A stretch of 64,000 bases of DNA from JAFGCY01 sp964609245 (lineage in GTDB: Bacteria; 4484-113; JAFGCY01). The position numbers and the translations under genes were made by a program. The notes beneath the pieces were generated by a model, which ran no database searches, was not told the origin of the DNA, and saw only the letters and a program-made list of their open reading frames with translations. Positions 56,993 through 64,000 of the stretch are shown piece after piece (the stretch's first letter is position 1; each line of letters starts with the position of its first letter). Location: the NCBI GenBank assembly GCA_964609245.1, contig CAZSSB010000004.1, positions 65,197 to 129,196 of the forward strand, read 5' to 3'.

Positions 56993-59446
56993 CTAGCCCT
57001 CGCTATCGGTCCATAGCGCCCGCCAGGCGTCAGCTTGCAGCGCCGCCTCAAGAGTACCCGGCAGATCGACGAAGAACCCGTGCTCCGGCCAGCCGGTGAT
57101 GCGGTCATTGCCGCTGCGCTCGCTGGTGTAGAAGTCCGCGGCTCCACCCTCATCCATGAACAGGGAGAGCGACGTACCCCCGTGGTAGTCATTGCCGCCC
57201 GCGCGGCCTTGCCCCGCACCGTAGAGGTAGGTGTCGCGGCCGCCGCGGTCCCACATCACGCAGACAGCGTTGTGTGCGCTGGCTCCCTGACTGAAGCCAG
57301 TGCCACCCTCATACGTGTCGTCGCCGCCGTAGTCGATGAACATCGTGCAGCACTCGTCCCAGGCCAGCCCCTGCGCCACCGCCTGCCTGGTTGTGTAGTA
57401 GTCATCCCCGCCATCCTCAAGAAACACGCCGACCGCCTGGTGGGCGCAGAATCCCTGGTTGTAGCGACTACCGATGTACACGTCGTCTTCCCAGCCGCGA
57501 TCGTGGAAGAAACCCAGGCCGAAGTAATAGCCACCGCCCTGGCTGAAGTTCCCGGCCTCGTTGACGTCAGTGCCTCCCAGGTCCACGATGCCGGCGATTC
57601 CGCCTGATGCGATCCCCCGGAAGCCCTGCGCACAGCCCTGGCCCCAAGCATCGAAGATACCTGCGTCACCGTACCCGGTTGGGTACTTCCCCTTGCAGTA
57701 CCGCTCGTCGTTGCCGGCAGCATCCACCAGCAGCCCAACCCCGCCCGCACCGCCGAAGGCCTGACACTTCATCTGGCCCTCCACCCGATCGTCCCCGCTG
57801 AGATCAAGCAGCAGTCCGGTGCCGAAGATCGCGGCCGCCTGACAGAACTCGATCCCGCGATACGTGTCATTTCCCGCGGCGTCAACCAGCGCTCCGCAGC
57901 CGAAGTACCCACTGCCTTGCGCCCATTGCAGCCCTACGTATTGGTCGTCGCCGTCCAGATCGATCAACAGACCACAGCCCATTGAGCCACTGCCCTGGCT
58001 GTAGGGTGTGGTTGACTCGTACGCGTCATCCCCACCCAGTTCCAGCAGGACACCCACCGGACGCGCCAGCGACGCGCCGCTGCCGGCGGTGGTCGTGTAG
58101 AAGTCATCCCCTCCCAGGTCAACCAGCAGCGCTGCCGCCTCGCCCTGGCGCCAGCTGTGGCCGCCGCCACTGATCACCAGCCTGCCAAACCCGGTCTCGC
58201 GCACAAGCAAATCAGCCTCCGCCAACCGCCCGGCGAACTCGGCCTGCAGATCTGCCTTAAGGCCCCGGAGGTATTGCGCGTCCGCCAGCTGCGCCAGCGT
58301 CAGGGAGGCCAGAATCAACTGCTGGTAGTCGATGCGCTTCGCCAGGGCGATCAGTTCCAGATTGCCCCGAATCCGTCGCGGGTCATCGTCCTCGGTGTCC
58401 ACGTAGTGGTGCCGGCTGAAGACGTCGGTGAGTTGCTGCCGCTGCTCCGCGATGAACTCCAGCTCCTCCTCGCTGAATCCGGCGAACGCCTGCTGCACGT
58501 AAACGGCTGCCGTGTTCAGGATCAGCTCCAGCACGTCGAGGTGCTCCTCCGCGCTCATACCCGTACGCAGCCCCGGTGCCTCGGCGTACACACCCCCCAG
58601 GTCCAGCAGCTCCGCGCTGTGCGTTTGCAGCCGCCTGAGACCGCCCAGCCGCTCCGACGCGGCCAGCGCCACCTCGTCCGTCACCTGCCGGATCACGGCC
58701 TCCCCTTTGAGGCCGTCACGCAGCAGGTAGACGGTTCGTGTGAGCTTGTACTCATCGTCTGGCGTCGCCCGCGTATCCAGGCGAAGCCGTAGGTCTGCAT
58801 TGTCTACAGCCACCGTACGCCCGCCGCTGACCCAGGTCAGAGGATCGCCCTGCTCCGCCGGCACCCGGGCCTCAGCGCTCAGTGCTCTCAGCAGCTCTCG
58901 TACTTCCGGATTCAGGTCGGGCAGATCGCAACGCAGCTCGTCGTTCGGCGCAAAGGGTGGCCCGGTCGTGCCTGGTCTCGCTCCAAGCGTCACTACGATC
59001 TCCAGTGTCTCGGCGCTCCGCACCGCGCTGAGCACGATCTCCTCTTCCGGCGCCGCTGACGCGATGACCTCCGGCAACTCCGCCAGTGGGAAATCGGTAT
59101 CCACCTCTGCTCCATTGACCGTCAATACCACTCGCGGGGTTGTGCGTGCGATCTTCACCGTGAATGTGTCGCCAACCGCCAGGCCAGCCAACGCATCGCG
59201 CAGCTGCTCCGCAAACGGCTGATCACCGGTCGCCAGCGATGAGCCGTTGATCTCCGTAATCACGTCGCCACTGCGCAGACCGGCCAACTCGGCCGGCGCA
59301 CCGGGTACAACTTCGATACGCAGACCCGGCGGCTCCTCGCTGACTTCATGCCAGATGCCCAGGTAGGGATCGCCTGCCCCCAGTCCATGCAGAGGAGTGA
59401 GAACGCCAAGAGCAAGCGCCAGGGCCGCCAGTACTCGGAATCGCAT
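56993..59446 (-). CDS. Exported PDZ protein with about a dozen GGDDxY repeats
   Basis: An 817-aa protein. Signal peptide (about 1-24), then a PDZ domain (about 35-105: GLRIEVVPGAPAELAGLRSG, DVITEINGSSL), a mostly helical middle (about 180-430), and residues about 435-805 built of about twelve 26-28 residue repeats of the form LLxDLGGDDxY...QG...G. Repeat tips carry Asp/Asn pairs (GGDDFY, DGDDQY, AGNDTY, GGDDTY), suggesting a Ca2+-stabilised beta-solenoid. I do not recognise a named family. GGAGG precedes ATG 59446. A structural or surface role is inferred. Confidence 0.7.
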   Translation of the reverse strand: MRFRVLAALALALGVLTPLHGLGAGDPYLGIWHEVSEEPPGLRIEVVPGAPAELAGLRSGDVITEINGSSLATGDQPFAEQLRDALAGLAVGDTFTVKIARTTPRVVLTVNGAEVDTDFPLAELPEVIASAAPEEEIVLSAVRSAETLEIVVTLGARPGTTGPPFAPNDELRCDLPDLNPEVRELLRALSAEARVPAEQGDPLTWVSGGRTVAVDNADLRLRLDTRATPDDEYKLTRTVYLLRDGLKGEAVIRQVTDEVALAASERLGGLRRLQTHSAELLDLGGVYAEAPGLRTGMSAEEHLDVLELILNTAAVYVQQAFAGFSEEELEFIAEQRQQLTDVFSRHHYVDTEDDDPRRIRGNLELIALAKRIDYQQLILASLTLAQLADAQYLRGLKADLQAEFAGRLAEADLLVRETGFGRLVISGGGHSWRQGEAAALLVDLGGDDFYTTTAGSGASLARPVGVLLELGGDDAYESTTPYSQGSGSMGCGLLIDLDGDDQYVGLQWAQGSGYFGCGALVDAAGNDTYRGIEFCQAAAIFGTGLLLDLSGDDRVEGQMKCQAFGGAGGVGLLVDAAGNDERYCKGKYPTGYGDAGIFDAWGQGCAQGFRGIASGGIAGIVDLGGTDVNEAGNFSQGGGYYFGLGFFHDRGWEDDVYIGSRYNQGFCAHQAVGVFLEDGGDDYYTTRQAVAQGLAWDECCTMFIDYGGDDTYEGGTGFSQGASAHNAVCVMWDRGGRDTYLYGAGQGRAGGNDYHGGTSLSLFMDEGGAADFYTSERSGNDRITGWPEHGFFVDLPGTLEAALQADAWRALWTDSEG

Positions 59447-59535
59447 GCCAACCTCCGCGGCGGCTCGCCCGCCGCATCCCTAGGTTAGCATCAACTCCGT
59501 ATCGCCCAGGTACGACTCCGCTGCCCGTGCGGCGC

Positions 59536-61077
59536 CTACTTGGCCGTGGCGATCTCGCGGGTCTCGCGGATCACAGTGACCTTGATCGTGCCCGGGTACT
59601 CCATTTCGGATTCGATGCGATTGGCGATCTGACGACAGAGGTCGTAGGTCAGCACGTCGTCCATCTGCTCCGGCATGACCATCACCCGCAGTTCGCGACC
59701 AGCGCTGATGGCGTAGCACTTCGAAACGCCGGCGAAGCTGTTGCCCAGGTCCTCCAGTTCGTGCAGCCGCTGTAGGTACGCCTGAAGCGCTTCCCCTCGC
59801 GCGCCGGGCCTGACCGCACTGATCGCGTCCGCTACCTGCACGATCGCGGCCTCGATCGTCTGCTCCACGTCACCATGGTGACCTTCGGCGCAGTTGACCA
59901 CTGTCGCGTTCTCACCGAACTTCTTCAGCAGCCGCGCCCCCACCTCGGCATGACTGCCTTCCATCTCGGCATCCGCCGCCTTCCCGATGTCGTGCAAGAG
60001 CCCCCCGCGCTTCGCGTTCTTGGGGCTCAGCCCCAGTTCGGCGGCGATGATCCCGGAGAGGATCGCGACCTCGATGCTGTGGGCAAGCACATTCTGACCG
60101 TAGCTGGTTCGGTACTTGAGCTTGCCGAGCATCCTGATCAACTCCTGATGCAGGCCAGTGATGCCCGTGCGGAATGTGGCCTCCTGCCCGGCGCGCCAGA
60201 CTTCCTCGCCGACGCTGTCGCGGCAGGCCTCAACGGTCTCCTCGATCTTGCCCGGGTGTATGCGCCCATCCTGGATCAGGCGCTCAAGCGCTTGCCTTGC
60301 CACTTCCCGACGGAAGCCGTCGAAGCTGGACAGCACAACCACGTTGGGCGTATCGTCGATGATCACGTCGACACCGGTCGCCGCCTCGATGGCCCGGATG
60401 TTGCGCCCCTCACGCCCGATGATCCGGCCCTTCATCTCATCGTTTTTCAGCTCGACACTCGTGATCAGACTGTCGGAGTAGTGGTCGACTGCGCAGCGGA
60501 ACACCGCCTTGACGATGATCTGGCGGGCCGTCTCATTTGCCTCCTGCCGTGCCGCTTCCTCGATCTGCATTCGCAGCTGGGCAGCCTCATAGCGCGCCTC
60601 CTCCTCGACCCTCGCCAGCACTTCCGCGCGAGCAGCCTCGGGAGCCAACTCGGCTACACGATGCAGTTCCGCGGCGATGTGTTCCTCTTCTTTGGCGAGC
60701 CGCGCTTCACGCTTGTCCAGATTAGAGGACCTGCGGTCGAGCTCGGATCGACGTTTGTCGACCTTCTCCAACTGGTCCGTGAGCTTCTCCTCCGACCGAT
60801 AGAAGTTCTGCTCGCGGCGCTCCTGTTCCTTCTGACGTTTGCGAAGGTCCCGTTCGGTTTCGCGCTTAGTGCTGTTGGCCTCATCCTTGGCTTCCTTGAC
60901 GATGCTGGCCGCGCGGTCCTCGGCCTCACGCCGAGCCTCCTTCACCAACGTGTCGGCTTTCTCCTGGGCTTCCTCGCGTTGCCGCGCTGTGGCTTTCGGA
61001 ACCACCCAGAAGATCCCTAGTAGCGTAGCGACCGCGCCCACCAGAACGGCGGTGATCGCGGCCAATGCGTATTCCAT
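59536..61077 (-). CDS. rny: Ribonuclease Y
   Basis: A 513-aa endoribonuclease initiating mRNA decay. One N-terminal membrane helix (residues about 5-25), a long coiled coil (about 30-175), a KH RNA-binding domain (GRIIGREGRNIRAIE, about 213-228), and an HD phosphohydrolase domain (NVLAHSIEVA, HDIGKAADAEMEGSH). AGGAG upstream of ATG 61077. Located just downstream of recA on the same strand. Confidence 0.96.
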   Translation of the reverse strand: MEYALAAITAVLVGAVATLLGIFWVVPKATARQREEAQEKADTLVKEARREAEDRAASIVKEAKDEANSTKRETERDLRKRQKEQERREQNFYRSEEKLTDQLEKVDKRRSELDRRSSNLDKREARLAKEEEHIAAELHRVAELAPEAARAEVLARVEEEARYEAAQLRMQIEEAARQEANETARQIIVKAVFRCAVDHYSDSLITSVELKNDEMKGRIIGREGRNIRAIEAATGVDVIIDDTPNVVVLSSFDGFRREVARQALERLIQDGRIHPGKIEETVEACRDSVGEEVWRAGQEATFRTGITGLHQELIRMLGKLKYRTSYGQNVLAHSIEVAILSGIIAAELGLSPKNAKRGGLLHDIGKAADAEMEGSHAEVGARLLKKFGENATVVNCAEGHHGDVEQTIEAAIVQVADAISAVRPGARGEALQAYLQRLHELEDLGNSFAGVSKCYAISAGRELRVMVMPEQMDDVLTYDLCRQIANRIESEMEYPGTIKVTVIRETREIATAK

Positions 61078-61115
61078 GTTGTACTCCTGACTAGTTGTTC
61101 ACCATCCGCGCCGGG

Positions 61116-62180
61116 CTAAGCCGATGCGGATTCACCCGCAGCGACCCCAGCTGCATCGGTCACCTCAGCCTCGGCTGAGGACAGCCCGTGCTGCTGACGC
61201 AGCTCCTTTTCCAGTGAACGCAGGAGTTCGGGATTCTCTTCAAGAAAGCGGCGGGCGTTCTCTTTGCCCTGCCCAAGTTTCTCATCACCGAGCGTGTACC
61301 ACGACCCGCTCTTGTTAACGAGCTTAGCTTCCACCGCGAGATCCAACACGTTGCCGGCTTTGGAAATGCCACGGCCAAACAAGATATCGAACTGCGCCTT
61401 CTTGAACGGTGGCGCCATCTTGTTCTTCACCACGCGAGCCGTTACTACATTGCCAACGTGATCCGTGCCCTGCTTGATGCTGTCCGATCGACGGACTTCA
61501 ATGCGCATCGTCGCATAGAATTTCAGCGCTCGGCCACCGGTTGTAGTCTCCGGGTTGCCGAACACAACGCCAATCTTCTCGCGTATCTGGTTGATGAAGA
61601 TCAGCACCGTGCGGCTGCGCGAAGTCGCGCCCGTCAGCTTGCGCAGTGCCTGGCTCATCAGGCGGGCCTGGAGGCCCATGTGGCTGTCGCCCATCTCGCC
61701 TTCGATCTCAGCTCGGGGCACGAGCGCCGCCACAGAGTCGATCGTGATCACGTCCAGCGCCTGGGACCGCACCAGCATCTCGGCGATTTCCAGCGCCTGC
61801 TCGCCCGTATCCGGCTGCGCGATCAGAAGCTCGTCAATGTTCAGCCCCAGCCTGCCTGCATAATCCGGGTCGATCGCGTGCTCGGCATCGATCACCGCTA
61901 CACGCCCGCCCAGGGCCTGAGCTTCAGCCATGATATGCAGCGCCAGGGTCGTCTTTCCTGAAGACTCCGGACCGTAGATCTCCACGATCCGCCCCCGCGG
62001 AATGCCGCCAACCCCAAGTGCTACATCGAGTGCCAGGCTGCCGGTGGGGACCACACCGCCTTCTACCGAGCGACCCCGGTCTCCCAGGCGCATGATCGCC
62101 CCCTTCCCAAACTGCTTCTCAATCTGGTCGGTGGCGATCTTCAGCGCCCGCTCTCGATCGTCTTGGGATGGCGCGTCCAT
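61116..62180 (-). CDS. recA: Recombinase RecA
   Basis: A 354-aa RecA catalysing strand exchange and the SOS coprotease function. Walker A is GPESSGKTTL (about residues 70-79), Walker B VITIDSVAALVP, and the L1/L2 loop region includes MGLQARLMSQALRKLTG and FINQIREKIGVVFGNPETTTGG, the expected spans. AGGAG precedes ATG 62180. A strong promoter lies 111 nt upstream; no clear LexA box was seen. Confidence 0.98.
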   Translation of the reverse strand: MDAPSQDDRERALKIATDQIEKQFGKGAIMRLGDRGRSVEGGVVPTGSLALDVALGVGGIPRGRIVEIYGPESSGKTTLALHIMAEAQALGGRVAVIDAEHAIDPDYAGRLGLNIDELLIAQPDTGEQALEIAEMLVRSQALDVITIDSVAALVPRAEIEGEMGDSHMGLQARLMSQALRKLTGATSRSRTVLIFINQIREKIGVVFGNPETTTGGRALKFYATMRIEVRRSDSIKQGTDHVGNVVTARVVKNKMAPPFKKAQFDILFGRGISKAGNVLDLAVEAKLVNKSGSWYTLGDEKLGQGKENARRFLEENPELLRSLEKELRQQHGLSSAEAEVTDAAGVAAGESASA

Positions 62181-62290
62181 CCGCGTCTCTCCTGCGTCAC
62201 AAGTTCTTTGCTATTACGGATTCGCTTTACAAGCGTTTAGAATAGTTGTCCACTGCTCTAAACCTGCCTGCCCGTGCAGACAGTGATCGG

Positions 62291-62319
62291 AGTATACCAT
62301 AATGCTAAACTAATGTAAA
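62291..62319 (-). promoter_or_regulatory. recA promoter
   Basis: On the minus strand TTTACA (62319-62314), 17-nt spacer, TATACT (62296-62291), with a TGG extended -10 just before it. A near-consensus sigma-70 promoter. Confidence 0.75.
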
Positions 62320-62416
62320 GACCGTTTGTTGCCGCTGGCCAAGTCGCCGGTCCGTTGCGAGGCCTGACAATGCTAGAATGACGCTGCACTGATCGATATG
62401 ACCACGGGGTACAAGC

Positions 62417-63337
62417 ATGGATCCAATCGCCTTCTCAATCGGGCCGCTCGACATCCGCTGGTACGGCATCATGATGGCGCTCTCGATGCTGGTCGGCGCG
62501 TGGGTGGCGTCAGCGTTCCTGCGCAAGCACGGCCGCAACGGAGATTTGGTCTGGGACGGCCTGGTGTGGATTATCGCGGGCGGCGTCATCGGCGCCCGCG
62601 TTGCCTACGTCGCCACGAATCTAAGCCTGTTCTTCGGTCCTCAGGGCGATCCATGGGAGATGTTCAAGGTCTGGCACGGCGGTCTGTCGTTTCACGGCGG
62701 GATTATCGCCGGTCTGCTGGTCGCCTACCTGTACTTCGCCAACAAGGACGTAGCCTTCATCGAGGTGATGGACGCGTTTGCGCCTGGCGTCGCCGTCGGG
62801 GTGATCCTGGTTCGGCTCGGCAATTTCATGAACGGCGACATTGCGGGCCACAAGTGGGATGGCCCCTGGGCGATGAACTTTCCGCACGATCAGTACCACA
62901 ACTACGGCATGCTCACCGAGCCTGTGCTTCGACACCCGACCGAGCTCTACGGCATGCTCGTCGGCGTCTTCTGCCTGCTGGTCTCGATCGTGCTGCTCAA
63001 CGAATCGTGGGTCACCAAGCGGCTGCCTGTCGGCTCAGCGTATCTGGGCTTCGTCATCACCTACAGCCTGGCGCGCAGCGTGATTGAGGACCCCTTCCGC
63101 GATGTGCCGCTGATGTGGCAGGTGGTTGACCCCCAGACCGCGGGCTACGGGCTGTTCACCTACTCGCAAGGAGCCGCGGCGGTTCTGATCCTGCTCGCCT
63201 TGTGGGGACTGACTCAATTGCGTAGGTGGGAGCGGCTGCGCAAGGAAGCCGCTGCTACGCGCGCTGAGCGCCGCGAGCGGCGGGAATCCCGTCAGGTCGA
63301 GCGTGCCAGGAAACGAGAGCAGAGCAAGCGGCAGTAG
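62417..63337 (+). CDS. lgt: Prolipoprotein diacylglyceryl transferase
   Basis: A 306-aa inner-membrane enzyme that attaches diacylglycerol to the lipobox Cys of prelipoproteins, including the selenocysteine lipoproteins here. Seven helices; HGGLSFHGGIIAG, RLGNFMNGDIAG, RHPTELYG and the SVIEDPFRD segment. The usual Glu in NGELWG is Asp here. The C-terminal 55 residues form an Arg/Glu-rich charged tail. ATG 62417 with a weak ribosome site. Confidence 0.95.
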   Translation: MDPIAFSIGPLDIRWYGIMMALSMLVGAWVASAFLRKHGRNGDLVWDGLVWIIAGGVIGARVAYVATNLSLFFGPQGDPWEMFKVWHGGLSFHGGIIAGLLVAYLYFANKDVAFIEVMDAFAPGVAVGVILVRLGNFMNGDIAGHKWDGPWAMNFPHDQYHNYGMLTEPVLRHPTELYGMLVGVFCLLVSIVLLNESWVTKRLPVGSAYLGFVITYSLARSVIEDPFRDVPLMWQVVDPQTAGYGLFTYSQGAAAVLILLALWGLTQLRRWERLRKEAAATRAERRERRESRQVERARKREQSKRQ

Positions 63338-63409
63338 TACTAGCGCCGCGAGAGACCAGCGAGGCACCGACAGGGCAATTGCTCGCGGTACCTAGAAGGA
63401 TGGACCACC

Positions 63410-63982
63410 ATGAAATCACTAGGAGCCCGCACGATTGCGCTGCCCCTGCCCGCCTGGGTAATCGCCGCCTATGATTCGGACGGCAGGCCGAACGCGATGA
63501 CTGCATCCTGGACGGGCATCTGCTGCTCAGACCCGCCCTGCGTCTACTTCTCGGCACGCAAGTCGCGCTACACCTACGAGTGCGTCAAGGCAAGCGGCGC
63601 GTTCACGGTCAACATCCCAGGTGTGAACCAGGTTGAAGTCACGGACTACCTCGGTACGGTCTCGGGTCGCAAGCTCGATAAGCTCCGCGCTGCCAGGCTG
63701 AAGGTTGCGCCGGCTGAGCATGTTGACGCCCCCTGTATCGTGGGCTTCCCCTTGGTGATGGAGTGCAGGCTGGTCAAACCAATCGACCTCGGATCACACA
63801 CGATGTTCATCGGCGAGATCTCCGACGTCAAGTGTGACGAGAGTGTGCTTGGCCCGGATGGCAAATTGGCTGGCGCCAGGCTGCGGCCTTTTGTCTACAG
63901 CACCGGGGACAGCACCTACTACGCCGCAGATGCGGCATTGGGACAGGCCTACAAGCTGGGCCACGGCATCGGAATCGAGTAG
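63410..63982 (+). CDS. Flavin reductase-like FMN-binding protein
   Basis: A 190-aa protein of the flavin reductase (DIM6/NTAB) family: MTASWTGICCSDPPCVYFSAR, an N-terminal strand with PLPAWVIAAY, SGAFTVNIP and a C-terminal GHGIGIE. These bind FMN and act as NAD(P)H:flavin reductases or flavoproteins of unknown substrate. The Cys-rich stretch (ICCSDPPC) is typical of one clade. A 7-bp CCGCGAG/CTCGCGG inverted repeat lies in the lgt gap. The gene is complete, 18 bases before the right edge. Confidence 0.85.
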   Translation: MKSLGARTIALPLPAWVIAAYDSDGRPNAMTASWTGICCSDPPCVYFSARKSRYTYECVKASGAFTVNIPGVNQVEVTDYLGTVSGRKLDKLRAARLKVAPAEHVDAPCIVGFPLVMECRLVKPIDLGSHTMFIGEISDVKCDESVLGPDGKLAGARLRPFVYSTGDSTYYAADAALGQAYKLGHGIGIE

Positions 63983-64000
63983 GGAACCAGCCCCAACGGG

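Noticed and set aside
62181..62416. LexA/SOS box before recA
   Set aside because: No GAAC-N4-GTTC or other familiar LexA palindrome was seen; a divergent lineage-specific box cannot be excluded.
63354..63393. Inverted repeat CCGCGAG/CTCGCGG before the flavin reductase
   Set aside because: The arms are short with a loop of about 30 nt and no further riboswitch-like structure; probably chance in GC-rich sequence.

Overview
The window is a GC-rich bacterial chromosome segment with no phage, IS element or CRISPR array. It carries core genes (tuf, the secE-nusG-rplKAJL-rpoBC ribosomal and RNA polymerase block, recA, rny, eno, ppdK, pfk, gatCA, nadE, lgt), a SUF iron-sulphur operon and flagellar genes (flgJ-type rod protein, fliS). 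Many exported proteins have dockerin, cohesin, FN3, PDZ or beta-solenoid modules. I cannot name the lineage. The lipoproteins, two predicted outer-membrane or secretion-type proteins and leaderless promoters suggest a poorly characterised diderm phylum, which is an inference.

Layout. 1-1.2 kb: ftsE (cut by the left edge) and a WecG/TagA glycosyltransferase. 1.3-7.6 kb: flgJ-like gene, then sufC-sufB-sufD-Rieske ferredoxin-sufS-sufU. 7.6-16.7 kb: papain-like protease, dUTPase/dCTP-deaminase homologue, CsgG/FlgT-like exported protein, tRNA-Thr, eno-hypothetical-ppdK, SurA-like lipoprotein. 16.8-29.8 kb: tRNA-Gly, tRNA-Thr, tuf, rpmG, tRNA-Trp, secE, nusG, rplK, rplA, rplJ, rplL, rpoB, rpoC. 29.9-38.2 kb: Ser/Thr kinase, small membrane or exported proteins, nitrilase-family hydrolase, MazG with an insertion, dockerin-bearing subtilase. 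38.2-39.9 kb: ComFB-like, PPC-domain protein, fliS operon. 40-47.5 kb: three tandem paralogous lipoproteins. 47.9-50.1 kb: DUF6029-like barrel and TlpA-like thioredoxin. 50.3-64 kb: pfk, DUF502, nadE, fetB-like, GT2, gatCA, PDZ/beta-solenoid protein, rny, recA, lgt, flavin reductase.

The most striking finding is at 40055-47546. Three consecutive minus-strand genes each appear to stop at a TGA, but the frame stays open for another 101-117 codons. In all three, the continuation completes a TlpA/thioredoxin-like domain in which the TGA occupies the first position of the redox motif, giving UxxC (U-S-S-C, U-G-S-C, U-G-Y-C). In all three, a hairpin with a GU-containing apical loop lies 16-17 nt after the TGA, as in bacterial SECIS elements. 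I therefore annotate three full-length selenocysteine lipoproteins (778, 774 and 790 aa) built as lipobox, cohesin-like, dockerin-like, FN3 repeats, Ig/PKD-like, Sec-thioredoxin. A conventional CxxC TlpA-like protein and an outer-membrane barrel protein lie next to them, suggesting an envelope thiol/selenol redox system.

A second genome-wide signal is leaderless transcription. At least eight genes have a TANNNT -10 hexamer 6-8 nt upstream of the start codon and no Shine-Dalgarno sequence. A recurrent extended -10 element (TGGTATA) sits in front of recA, two tRNAs and other genes.
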